Assembly: GCA_023053575.1 (NCBI GenBank)
Contig: JAKZAP010000001.1
Span: 20,788,533 to 20,852,532 of the forward strand
Length of the DNA stretch: 64,000 nucleotides
Origin: Branchinecta lynchi
Taxonomy: Eukaryota; Arthropoda; Branchiopoda; Anostraca; Branchinectidae
Direction of reading: 5' to 3'
Positions 25,101 through 31,723 of the stretch are shown here, piece after piece. The notes beneath the pieces are model-generated. The model worked only from the letters and a program-made list of their open reading frames with translations. It searched no databases and was not told the DNA's origin. Each line of letters starts with the position of its first letter. Positions within the stretch are counted from its first letter, which is position 1. Made by a program: the position numbers and the translations under genes.

Positions 25101-26060
25101 GTTTCTTTGAGCGTGTTCCACCCTTCTACAAACAGTAACTATTAGTTACTATTTCCGTTCCAACCTCACCAAAAGTTACTATGCTGACCGTTCCAACCTT
25201 CTCCAAACAGTAACTATTTGCTTACCACGCTCGGGAGCGTAGTAACTACGGATCTCTGTAACCTGATTGGTCGGATTCGCCCATGGCATGATATTCTGCT
25301 GGAAAATAGAAAAATCGTTCGAGCCTTGACGGCAAAAAGCCAGAATTCGTGACGTCATCCGTAGTAACTATGGTAAGTAGGATGGTACACGCTCTTTGTC
25401 TATCATATTCCTTAGTTCAGCCAACCTTAGTTGGATTTGAATATAACCAGTTATTTATTAATCCATTTGAATATTAGCCTGTCGAATCATTTTGAATCTA
25501 GTATTCTAAGGTTACATCACAGTATTTTGTTTGGAGATCCTAGCTGAAATTTTAAGCCGCTTTCACAGCGACGCGTTGAGCCTTTCACACTAAGCTACGC
25601 AACCTCTGTGTCGTGCTTGCTTCGACGCAACGCAGAGCTTACGCAGACAAATAAAACGCAACACAAGAAAGAACCAAGCTCTATTCTTGCGTTGCGTCGA
25701 CGCGTACGCATCAGATTTGTCAGTTGAAGAAAAACCAAACAAAAAAAAACATGCTAATGGTGAAGAAAACTTGCTACTAGTGAAAGGAATTAAAATTCAG
25801 CAGAAGAAACCAAGGAAGAAAAATATAAATGACGCGTCAATGTGAAGGAGACTTTAACCTTTGGAGAAGGCGTTTAACTAGCATTTAGTACAAATTTGTG
25901 TCAGGGATTAGTCAAAAAGGGTACAGTGAGGCGAAAGCCTTTTCTCTTGCTTTGTATTATTATCATGCGTGGTGCATGGACATCAATGGTTTATAGTTTC
26001 GGTACTTCGGGGTGGTGATTTTTAACTTTTCTTTCAGCACATCGTGTCAACGGAACTTGA
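3927..26060 (+). CDS. DNAJC11: DNAJC11 homologue, C-terminal eight exons (5' end outside window)
   Basis: DNAJC11 is a mitochondrial J-protein that associates with the cristae-organising MICOS/SAM machinery (established knowledge). Exons seen: 3927-4116, 5966-6104, 9298-9505, 11660-11776, 21281-21472, 22857-23085, 24961-25090 and 26038-26060. All seven junctions are GT-AG and agree in codon phase. The product of about 407 residues aligns in order with the animal protein: the SQSIEAPLT block, [43 protein letters not shown] and [11 protein letters not shown] blocks. About 150 N-terminal residues including the J domain are missing and must lie upstream; no such exon was seen in bases 1-3926. A possible polyadenylation signal AATAAA is at 26202-26207. 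The introns carry most of the repeats described below, including a LINE in antisense. Confidence 0.93.
4117..5965. repeat. DNAJC11 intron with repeat family I
   Basis: It contains a perfect 13-bp hairpin (GACTGCTTGCTCT, loop AA) at 4423-4450, and a LINE/SINE-like 3' tail of (GATT)n at about 4505-4524. From about 4980 to 5900 a dispersed repeat recurs (AGCAAAA...ACACTAGGGAGTAG...CCAAGACC). The same repeat reappears inverted at 7980-8350. No exon was seen. Confidence 0.6.
5966..6104 (+). CDS. DNAJC11: DNAJC11 exon b
   Basis: The acceptor is TTGCAG ending at 5965 and the donor GTAAGT starts at 6105. The exon starts in phase 0 and ends one base into a codon. It encodes VGAGNG, then [11 protein letters not shown] and LRPGLVA, in the order expected for DNAJC11. 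The Ser codon (AGT) is completed across the junction by exon c. Confidence 0.88.
6148..6480. mobile_element. fold-back element, family C (copy 1)
   Basis: The left arm (AGTGCAAAATGGATACGTCAG ... GGCCCTTCTTGGCAAG) is mirrored on the right (CTTGCCAAGAAGGGCCGAAG ... CGTATCCATTTTGCAC). The arms exceed 90 bp and are separated by a short spacer with its own inverted repeat (AACTTGAGCGG). It lies just downstream of DNAJC11 exon b. No target duplication was evident. Confidence 0.75.
6690..7975. repeat. truncated hAT-like repeat array
   Basis: Blocks with GCGAAGCTTCCAACG and AGCGCCGCA...CGAAATTTT at 6850 and 7140 are followed by units with ACCCGATGTGCCGACGAG and CGACGCCCGACAAAA. This is the same content, in the same order, as the interior of the complete element at 29508-31715. 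Neither terminal inverted repeat is present, so this is a partial copy. Confidence 0.7.
7976..9297. repeat. inverted repeat family I and LINE-tail-like microsatellite
   Basis: 7980-8350 is the inverted counterpart of 4980-5900 (AGCGATAGGGAACGTCCC, CATAGGTCTTGGCGCTACTC). A (CATT)n tract at 8488-8512 ends a LINE-like 3' region. A ~25-bp direct duplication (GAAGTTCCTAAGCTCCTCTT) is at 8525-8570. The rest, to the exon at 9298, shows nothing recognisable. Confidence 0.55.
9298..9505 (+). CDS. DNAJC11: DNAJC11 exon c (LGIPHSFA block)
   Basis: The acceptor AG is at 9296-9297 and the donor GTGAGT starts at 9506. Entry needs two bases and exit leaves two bases, matching both neighbours. It encodes [22 protein letters not shown] and [12 protein letters not shown], the best-conserved stretch of the family. 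Confidence 0.93.
9506..11659. other. DNAJC11 intron; one unexplained antisense ORF
   Basis: The - strand frame 10864-10415 is open for 149 codons and contains [20 protein letters not shown] and [17 protein letters not shown] similar phrase ([14 protein letters not shown]) occurs in another - strand frame at about 10210-10270. It may be a decayed gene or transposon ORF. I do not recognise it and no splice sites were convincing. Confidence 0.3.
11660..11776 (+). CDS. DNAJC11: DNAJC11 exon d (VSVGIPSG block)
   Basis: The acceptor CTTGCAG ends at 11659 and the donor GTAAGC starts at 11777. The exon encodes [16 protein letters not shown] and [16 protein letters not shown], matching the conserved VEYG...VSVGVP block of DNAJC11. 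The following intron is about 9.5 kb and holds the antisense LINE and several tandem arrays. Confidence 0.92.
11777..13990. repeat. tandem arrays in DNAJC11 intron
   Basis: 11820-11890 resembles part of family A. 11930-12240 holds about 2.5 units of a ~125-bp repeat (CGCATTCGGTC...). About 12330-13280 holds a ~430-bp repeat whose units start near 12331, 12755 and 13195 (GGTACTT...AGATGTGCTA) and carry G-runs (for example ~12578-12597). 13340-13830 holds a ~110-150-bp repeat (GAGGGGTTTGCAACTTTT). The 430-bp repeat is also present at 48470-49260. Confidence 0.7.
14115..17582 (-). CDS. LINE ORF2: APE endonuclease / reverse transcriptase
   Basis: The frame is open from the codon after the ORF1 amber stop to TAG at 14117-14115, about 1155 residues. 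The AP-type endonuclease begins AVHWNVQGL, then LVETW (catalytic Glu), LGDFNA, IDYVIVD and GSDHVP. The reverse transcriptase shows [37 protein letters not shown] and LLFADD, so the catalytic Asp residues are present. The C-terminus carries a C-x2-C-x8-H-x4-C motif (FCPMCGC...HFMCEC). No in-frame ATG precedes the endonuclease glutamate: the nearest Met codon is about 40 codons further in. Domain content is complete for target-primed reverse transcription. Confidence 0.92.
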   Translation of the reverse strand, partial: DHEGQSRNILKAVHWNVQGLKQEKIECLCNSDQWDIISLVETWCERSRTLTHENYEVFAVERNKSKNGRVYGGVCLLIRKMVFDECYRIDSKSENIVWVRVLKGKLCIVVCSVYIPPQTSCYSKEDVWEILTDEKINLSRKYPNVSFIFLGDFNAYISNLEEFVVGENPENLPRIASMDVGVLDVGMNVGGRRSKDHERKKNKWGLNLLEFCGYENLVILNGRLGEKSGDFTCFSGVRPSVIDYVIVDKHLWPRCKDFRILDVVGSDHVPIGVWFVGQGGSDELKDNGNGIRHLSSTGEDVKKPLILGLAENLEMRLRECLGTPEVEQELENCVRSAEAGDVEQAIRVLAELVYNKVIPIGKESACGKQGKRDAKDFFDSDCDKMRKEVSLCLQSVRTSSEVKLKDHLIQYRKARKEYKQLIKRKKEESIIRKNGRIMESYIEKRGAAFWNEIKSSLSVFKNDSVPEASTWPDYYMRKEGSDRIDVIFPDELEVSLENNVCYPLQEVDIRLIAPVTEPEVWMAMKNMKGRSAPGVDGIPTMVWKWGRVYLISVLAAVFSCVVEKRKWPDLWNKSLVIPIFKKGDKSIHSNYRAIHLGNAVSKVFCKVLDFRLRDWIEKKEVLDPLQAGFRKGYSTIDQIFILSVLARKYTSRRGGKLFVAFLDVKGAFDNVDRELLMVCLLDMGLPSPFVFVLVQMYRSVKLVVRVAGKLSKSFVSKMGLKQGCTLSPKLFSLYINDLSVFLRNKMAPMVSVDVVELCMLLFADDIVLVAESKENLQSLLEFVNEYLSKKKLTLNADKTVMMVFRKGGKIINKDRVSLDGKDIEIKESFVYLGVKLTSNGKFGKHVASVLVKGNRCVNGILRSNLKDIKDMKFHKEIFNTKVTSCMHYGAELWGFNAGARLEVVQNRYFKRVIGLSEKSCNLVLKGDLGLFSLRSSRLVRMVRFWEKIISLPRIRPLKAAYLEALRDPSGDSWPLQIKSILDQCGISDKWCEGQGPGATEGEVSKVVQRVLQDQEIQKWHHEKDSKSSMYLYAKAKECWGLEMFFKGGLSSEELKLIVSARSDSLPLGIRRKYMGSVKGRSSGLYFCPMCGCVDENLFHFMCECVELKDLRVEIFGEQNFGEGWLVEKLKDKSLFGVRQLGRFLRIGWKHREEFL
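17583..18701 (-). CDS. LINE ORF1: coiled-coil RNA-binding protein
   Basis: This 372-residue protein starts at MDQPTAEKI (ATG at 18701); the open frame extends 17 codons further upstream without an ATG. Residues ~5-75 are heptad-rich and should form a coiled coil. Residues ~77-215 ([18 protein letters not shown], then a basic helical part) resemble the RRM-like and C-terminal domains of L1-type ORF1 proteins. The tail is Ser/Pro-rich with a Gly-Arg motif ([15 protein letters not shown]), another RNA-binding signature. There is no CCHC knuckle. The expected role is to coat the element RNA. It ends with TAG at 17585-17583, directly followed in frame by ORF2. Confidence 0.82.
   Translation of the reverse strand: MDQPTAEKILAEILQMKESLSGIDVLKKDVAALSLKINDSVSSAEGKTKALQEEIIQLRREAVESRSRVERLESEAKRYNIVLYNFKPMSQGRSLRDDIVSCLNEVVPYSNLTVWDIKDVFRLRSAQSVRPVLIKFSTMEPRNVLLKANPLLRRFSLMASPDYTDQEKFARNKLKPVLERARASGRNDVTLRGVQLRIGNQVIVYDKNLDKVVRIENVNSSENGRPIGNSSRDMPSAATATVPTSYSEMEIVVQTVVNETPVPQGRQNRVEQEPSARPPKRNSDEIISPNDVYAQPSLNFSRRSGGRVSGHGRGYRSGRGTRGGFPRRLEMTDYAENGNFETGNPGDIVPRGVNQGESEMSREEFFDLGIDG
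18801..20040. other. no gene recognised
   Basis: This is intron DNA beyond the 5' end of the LINE. It has no coherent ORF. A LINE-tail-like AT-rich stretch lies at 19750-19850. Nothing else was recognised. Confidence 0.5.
20041..20333. mobile_element. MITE family B (copy 1)
   Basis: A ~293-bp element starts GAGCGTGTTCC and ends GGAACACTCTC, so the termini are inverted repeats. The interior has repeated TAACTA blocks and a conserved GAATTCGTGACGTCATGCG. The flanking trinucleotide is GAA on both sides, consistent with a 3-bp target duplication. Other copies are at 25109-25394, 26767-27050 and, interrupted, 53343-54773. Confidence 0.8.
20368..21232 (-). mobile_element. family A element, reversed, near-complete short copy
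   Basis: Read on the - strand it opens CCCAAAACGTAAGT at 21230 and closes CCTTTGGTCTTGTT at about 20368, with a (GTCC)-rich block near 21165 and three or four ~138-bp units between. At about 865 bp it is among the shortest complete copies in the window. It lies just upstream of DNAJC11 exon e. Confidence 0.85.
21281..21472 (+). CDS. DNAJC11: DNAJC11 exon e (FPIHL block)
   Basis: The acceptor TTACAG ends at 21280 and the donor GTAAGT starts at 21473. The frame read across the junction gives [17 protein letters not shown], a hydrophobic stretch ([16 protein letters not shown]) and a Lys/Glu-rich tail, as in DNAJC11. The exon begins about 50 bp after the end of a reversed family-A element. Confidence 0.93.
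21655..22030. mobile_element. fold-back element, family C (copy 2)
   Basis: The left arm (ACAATGGCTAACA, CGTTCGTCAGCGG, GGCCCTTCTTGGCAA) is matched inversely on the right (TTGCCAAGAAGAGCCGAAAT, GACGAACATCG, TTTAGCCATTG). About 160 bp of other sequence sits between the arms. Confidence 0.7.
22426..22728. mobile_element. TA-flanked MITE, GTTGCGTTTTT family (copy 1)
   Basis: It starts GTTGCGTTTTTTATC after a TA and ends near AAAACGCAG, a degraded inverted copy. The interior shares the CAATTCTCC / GAGAATTT inverted blocks with the copy at 50484-50794. A G-run (about 10 bases) is at 22610-22619. It ends about 130 bp before DNAJC11 exon f. Confidence 0.6.
22857..23085 (+). CDS. DNAJC11: DNAJC11 exon f (VKDSKLIL block)
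   Basis: A T-rich tract and CAG end at 22856; the donor GTATGT starts at 23086. It encodes [27 protein letters not shown] and [14 protein letters not shown], in the same order as the animal protein. It ends in phase 0. Confidence 0.94.
23235..24160 (+). mobile_element. family A element, left end truncated
   Basis: The copy begins within the unique left segment (GCACGATAACTCTCGAAGGG) and lacks the TTTTGGGATCCCAAAA end. ~138-bp units follow, and it closes with GGGATCCCATCGACACC and CTTTGGTC then a T-run at about 24160. It lies in the intron after DNAJC11 exon f. Confidence 0.8.
24161..24960. other. no gene recognised
   Basis: Intron sequence between a family-A copy and DNAJC11 exon g. I found no repeat family and no plausible coding frame in it. 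Confidence 0.5.
24961..25090 (+). CDS. DNAJC11: DNAJC11 exon g (LPGFFDPC block)
   Basis: The acceptor TTCCAG ends at 24960 and the donor GTAAGT starts at 25091. It encodes [18 protein letters not shown] and ends SLRIPRQ plus one base, the near-terminal block of DNAJC11. A 286-bp MITE inserted only 18 bp downstream of the exon end leaves the donor intact. Confidence 0.94.
25109..25394. mobile_element. MITE family B (copy 2)
   Basis: The 286-bp element starts GAGCGTGTTCCACCCTTC and ends GGTACACGCTC, with inverted termini and TTT on both sides. The interior GAATTCGTGACGTCAT is conserved with copy 1. It begins 18 bp after DNAJC11 exon g. Confidence 0.8.
25395..26037. other. no gene recognised
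   Basis: Final intron of DNAJC11 beyond the MITE. There is a cluster of GCGTTGCGTCGACGCG-like inverted motifs at 25570-25720. Otherwise nothing was seen. Confidence 0.45.
26038..26060 (+). CDS. DNAJC11: DNAJC11 last coding exon
   Basis: After TTTCAG (ending 26037) two bases complete a Ser codon, followed by HRVNGT and a TGA stop at 26058-26060. This matches the short SHRID-type tail of DNAJC11. Phase and sequence fit exon g exactly. The coding part is only 23 bases, so gene finders may miss it. Confidence 0.85.
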
Positions 26061-26201
26061 TCGAGTAACCATCTTTATGTGATAGTCAAATTACCAAGTG
26101 CGCTGCTGACAGGATGACAATTTGATAGACAAGTTTGAGAATGGCTGTTAATATTACTATAAAAATAGATCGAAATTTTAGTTCCACGACAAAAACAACA
26201 A

Positions 26202-26207
26202 AATAAA
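26202..26207 (+). promoter_or_regulatory. possible polyadenylation signal of DNAJC11
   Basis: AATAAA lies about 140 bp after the DNAJC11 stop codon, at a normal distance for a 3' UTR. The hexamer is common in AT-rich DNA, so this is only a candidate. Confidence 0.35.
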
Positions 26208-26766
26208 AATACGGTAGGCTACCTTACAGTTCTCACGTACCTAGACTATTCATTCCACATATTACAGTTTTAAACTCTTCCCACTGCTTCTTACGAAATT
26301 ATCACAAATAGTACATTGCTGTCCAATCCTGGCCTCATAGTGTGCCTGGTTTGAGAGTGTAATGGTGCGTGTCGTTAACTCTCTCTTAAAACTGACTTTT
26401 CTTTCGTGAAGTCATAGTTGAACTGAGACAGGTCCAGCTTCTTGATAAAGGGTACCGAGCTATTGGCAACACCTTTGGAGTTCTTTATGAGTAGTTCACA
26501 CTGTGGAGAAAGTTGAAACGGGATTCCTTCCAGCTCTGAGAATTTGTTCAGCTGGTTGTCTGAACCTATTGCTGTTTCCGATGCTATCGCGGTGGCACTA
26601 GGAGCACCTGGAGGAGCGCCAGCTGGTGATTTTGCTCCTGGAATGGAAGGAATTCGTCTTAGAAGAATTCTGCACCGTCTGCACTTTTAACAGCTTTATT
26701 GCCCGCCCTTCCAGAAACAATAAGAACGCAAATAACTAGACTTCTGTAATCGAGAGACAGTAAGGT

Positions 26767-27050
26767 GGTGTTCCACCCTTTCAACAAAAGCAACTATTAG
26801 TTAGTACTTTCGTTCCAACCTCGTGAAAAATTACTACGCTGACCGTCCAACCTTCTCGAAATAGTAACTATTTACTTTCTACGCTCTGGAGCGTAGGAAG
26901 CGTGGTAACTACGATCTCTGTGACGTGATTAGCCCGATTTGCCGTGGCACGATATAGGGCCGAAAATAGAAAAATCCGTTCCAGCCATGACGACAAGAAG
27001 CCAGAGTTCGTGACGTCATGTCTAGGCACTACGGTAAATAGGGTGGAAGC
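26767..27050. mobile_element. MITE family B (copy 3)
   Basis: It starts GGTGTTCCACCCTTT and ends AGGGTGGAA, with the internal TAACTA blocks and CGTGACGTCATG of family B. The termini are slightly degraded, so no target duplication could be read. It lies downstream of DNAJC11. Confidence 0.75.
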
Positions 27051-27449
27051 ATTAAAAAAAAGTATGGCCTTCGTGCTTCGCGTAAGAACACAGTTAAGGT
27101 GGACAATTTTTCGATGGAGTTGGATTTGGGTAGTACATCATTACAATGAAAACTTGCGAATTACAGCAGAGGCTTTGTATATCACAAAACTTAGGATGGT
27201 ACCTAAGAGTTCATTCAAAAATTAACTTAGCAGAGATGAATCCAAGATCTCGGATTAAAGTAATGTGACACTTGAAGTGTTACAGTTCTGGGACCTTGGA
27301 CTATTTTATTTCAACAGCCATCTGTTTTACGACTTAGTGTCCCAAATTTAAAGCCATTAACATTAAAGCTCAACTGTCAAAACCAAACCGTATGACTGTC
27401 CCATTCAAATTCAATAAACTGGCTGTTCCTTTTGGCATAACTGCCTTTT

Positions 27450-28910
27450 CGGATCCCAAAACATTAGTGAGGGATACCTATGATTTGGCGAAAGTTGTCC
27501 ATCTGCTAACAGAATGGGGGTTAAGATATTTTGTTCGAACTTGATGAGGATCCGTCGGGTTAAAGTAAATGTCAAGTTCGCCTTTTAGTTTCTCTGAAAG
27601 CTTTTCGAGAAACTAGACTTTCAAGAAGCCATATATTTTGGGGTGGGGCTCAAAGGGAGGGTTGAAAAATTATGTCAAGCTAACGAGATAGTTGTTCTAT
27701 AGGGGTAAAACCAATCTGAATCTTATTTTCTTGCCGGACAAATACTTTACCCGGAATCCAACCTGAGCCGGAACTTTGGTAGAAGTCAAAAGTTGTTTTT
27801 GGGATCCCAAAACGTAAGTGGAGGGATACCTATGACATCGTAAAGTTGTCCGTCTGTCCGTCCGTCCGTCTGTTAGCACGATAACTCTCGAAGGGGTTGA
27901 GATATTTTGATCAAGATTGGCATGAGGACTCTTTAGGTCAAGTTCGAAGATGGGCTATGTAGCTCTATATTTAGGGGTGGGGTAGGGGTTTAAAATTAAG
28001 GGGAACAAAACATATTTTTAAAAAGCTAATGAAATAGTCGAATTAGGGGTAAGGAGACATGCTGAATCTGAATATGAAATTTATTTTCTCGCCGGAAACA
28101 AATAGTTCACCCGGAATCCGGCGAAAACCGGAATATTTGTGAAAAGTAATATGAAGTTGATTGGAGGTTCGATTTAGGGGCAAGGAAACGTGCTGAGTCC
28201 GAATATGAAAATTATTTTCTCGCCAGACAATTAGTTTGGCCGGAATCTGGCCAAAACCGGAAAATTTGTTTAAAGTAAAAGTTTTATTTAAATTTGATAA
28301 GATGTTCGAATATGAAAATTATTTTCTCGCCAGACAATTAGTTTGGCCGGAATCTGGCCAAAACCGGAAAATTTGTTTAAAGTAAAAGTTTTATTTAAAT
28401 TTGATAAGATGTTCGATTTGCGAGTAAGTAGACATGCTGAATTCGCATATGGCCACCATTTTCTCATCGGACGTATAGATCGCTCGGAAAGCGGCTGAAA
28501 CCGGAAAATTTGTTATGAGCAAAAGTTTAATTGGAAGTTGATTAGAGGTTGGATGCAGGGGTGAGGAGACATGCTGAATTCGTTTTTGAGCTTTATTTTT
28601 TCGCCGGACAAGTAGTTCCGGAATTCCGCCAAAACCGGAAAATTGGCAGAAGTAAGGCAGGAAGTTTCGATCTGCTTCGTCAAAATAGATATGACTTAAA
28701 GGGGTAAACACACATGCTGAATCCATATCTGAACTTGGTTTTCTCATATGATTAGCTATTTTGCCTTAATCTTTTTCTAAATTCTAATAGTAAAAGTGTT
28801 CAAGGAGTGCCTTAATCTTTTTCTAAATTCTAATAGTAAAAGTGTTCAAGATTGTCTGGATCAAATTTGAACTTTCGGGATCCCATCGAAACCTTTGGTC
28901 TTGTTGAAGT
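27450..28910 (+). mobile_element. family A element nested within an older family A copy
   Basis: An older left end (GGATCCCAAAACATTAG, 27450) runs to about 27794, where a second, better-preserved left end (TTTTTGGGATCCCAAAACG) interrupts a GAAGTCAAAAGTTG sequence. The inner copy ends at about 28908 (CGAAACCTTTGGTCTTGTT) and continues into GAAGTCGATTAG, remnant family-A sequence reaching about 29330. Within the inner copy a ~90-bp block is duplicated (28204-28290 and 28310-28400). Confidence 0.75.
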
Positions 28911-29507
28911 CGATTAGAGATTCGTTATGAGAGTAAGGAGACACGCCAAATCCATTTTTGAGCGTTGTTTTCTTGCAGGAGAAGTCTAGAGAAGTAGTTT
29001 ATCCGGCCAAAACCGGAGTAGATTAGAGATTCGATACAAGAGTAGTACCATTTTTTAAACTGTTTTTTCTTGACGGATAAGCACTTCGACAGGAATCCAG
29101 CCAGAATAGGAAATCTGCCGTGAGCAGAAGTTTTTTTTTCTGAAGTCGATTGGAGATTCAGTTTAGGAGTACAATTAAATACTGAATCAGTAGGACCTGA
29201 GCTTTATATTCTCACCGGAAAAGCCATTCGTCCGGAATACTGTAACTCGGAAATTTTATAGCCTACGGAATTTAATTCTGAAGTCGCATAGAGCTTCGAT
29301 TTGCGGGCAAGAATGAACCTTGAATTCACATGTTCTTTGATCTCTCAGCTTTGATCTCTCAGCAGGTTATTAGTCGGTATAAAGATAACAGGAATGGATC
29401 GATCTGTATAATATGCTTTGTTTTGGTACCGGGTAAAAGGTACGATCATAATCGCAAATTATCCGAAATTTTCAGAATGAACAAAATTCTCCGATTAAAG
29501 CTACAAG

Positions 29508-31715
29508 CAGGGGCGTCACTAGCCTTTTACCTTTGGGGGGGGGGGGACGTCCGGTTTGTTCCGACGGAACAAATTAAATACTGAATCAGTAGGACCTGAG
29601 CTTTATATTCTCACCGGAAAAGCCATTCGTCCGGAATACTGTAACTCGGAAATTTTATAGCCTACGACGAAATTTAATTCTGAAGTCGCATAGAGCTTCG
29701 ATTTGCGGGCAAGAATGAACCTTGAATTCACATGTTCTTTGATCTCTCAGCAGCGAATCAGTCTCACTCATGTAGGACGAGGATTATATTATGGATCGTT
29801 TCGATAGCACTAATACTTGGTCTTTGTATTCTGACAAATCCCGCCAGCACAGAATAGAATCGGGGTAAAACTAACTGTAATGCATCAGTTGAGATTATTC
29901 CTTTGATGTAATTTCGTATTTAAAGTTCACATATTTGGCTTTTCATTTTAGCCTTCGCTAAAAAAGCGAAGCTTCCAACGACTGTACCAAGAACAAGTTA
30001 AACTAAGCGCCGCAGGCGAAATTTTTAAAATCTGCCTTTTTTTCGGGAAAAAATTAGCTATACCTACTATGCAAGTTCTAGCTTTTAACGTGTTTCAGCG
30101 AATTTCAATCCTAAAACGCCAAGCTAAATGAAACACTGTTCTTCTAAATAAAGAATACTACAAAATGCGCCGCAGGCGAAATTTTATGTGAACTAACTGT
30201 AACAACGCATCAATTGAGGTTATTCCTTTGGTATAATTTCGTATTTTAAAGTTCACATATTCGGCTTTTCATTTTAACTTATGCTGGAAAGCGAAGCTTC
30301 CAACGACTGTACCAAGGCAAGTTAAACCAAGCGCCGCATGCGAAATTTTTAAATCTGTTTTTTTTTTGCGGAAAATTCAGCTATAGTACCATACAATCTC
30401 CGGCTTTTAACGTGTTTCAAACCCCAAGAATTTCTACCCTAAAAGAAAAACTAAATGATACACCATTCTTCCAAATAGGGAATATTACAAAATGCGCCGC
30501 AGGCGAAATTTTGTGTAAAACTTACTGTAATGCATCAGTTGACATTGTTCCTTTGATGTAAATACATATATTTAATTTCACATATTCGGCTTTTTGTATC
30601 AACTTTTGCTAAGAAGCGAAGCTTCCAACGTCTGTACCCAGAACAAGTTGAACTAAGCAACGCCGGCGAATTTTTTTTTAATCTGTATTTTTCCGGAAAA
30701 ATTTGCGACCGACAAATATTTGCAGAATTTGATTTCTTCCGTATAAAAGACCCGGTGTGCGGACAAGAACACCGACGCCCGACAAAAGCATTCAGAATTC
30801 GATTTCTTCTGTGTTTTGCCCGACAAGATTGTAAAGAACTTTATTTTTTACGCGTATATAGAAGCCGATGTACCGACGAGACTTCTACTTTCGGCATGCG
30901 CCCGATAAAAAGTTACAGAACTTGATTTTTTCTTTCTTTTTTTTTGTAAAAAGAACCCGATGTGCCGACGAGAATACCGACGCCCGACAAAACCATCGAG
31001 CATTTGATTTGTTCTATGTTTTGCTAGACTGTATATAACTTGATTCATACGTGTAAAAATAACCCCGTGTGCCAATGAAACTTAAACTTCCTGGGTGCGC
31101 CCGACAATGTTTGCAAAATTTGATTTCTTACGCATAAGTAGAACCCGATATGCCGACGAGTCGACCGACGCCCGACAAAAGCATAAAAAAATATGTCTTC
31201 TGGATTTCTTATGTATAAAAAGAACCCGATGTGCCGACGAACCGAGGCACGACAAAAGCCTGCAGAATTCGATTCCTCCAGTGCTTTGCCTGACAAATGT
31301 TTGCAGGATTTCATTTCTTGCGTATAAAAAGAACCCGATGTGCCGACGAGTCGACCGACGCCCGACAAAAACTTAATTTGTTTTTATTTCTTCTGGATTC
31401 CTTCTGTATAAAAAGAACCCGATGTGCCGACGAGAATACCGGGGTACGACAAAAGCATGCAGAATTCGATTTCTTCAGTGTTTTGCCCGACAAACGTTTG
31501 CAGGATTTTATTTCTTGCATATAAAAACACTCGATGTGCCGACGAATCGACCGATGCCTGATAAAAAGCATAACAAATATTATTTTGTCTGTGTTTGCCG
31601 GCGCTTCGCGCCGACAAACAAGTGAACTTTCGCCGGGCTTCGCCCGACGAAAGTACTTTCTCAGGACCTTTAGGGGGGGGAGTCCCCCCCCTCCCCCCCC
31701 ATAGTGACGCCCCTG
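29508..31715. mobile_element. hAT-like element with 8-bp target duplication
   Basis: Termini are CAGGGGCGTCACTA at 29508 and its inverse TAGTGACGCCCCTG ending 31715. They are flanked by identical GCTACAAG octamers (29500-29507 and 31716-31723), the hAT-type target duplication. A G-run follows the left end and a C-run precedes the right end. The interior is not coding: three ~325-bp units (GCGAAGCTTCCAACG near 29966, 30291 and 30616) are followed by alternating ~82/111-bp units with CCCGATGTGCCGACGAG. Length is 2208 bp; it is non-autonomous. Confidence 0.88.
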
Positions 31716-31723
31716 GCTACAAG

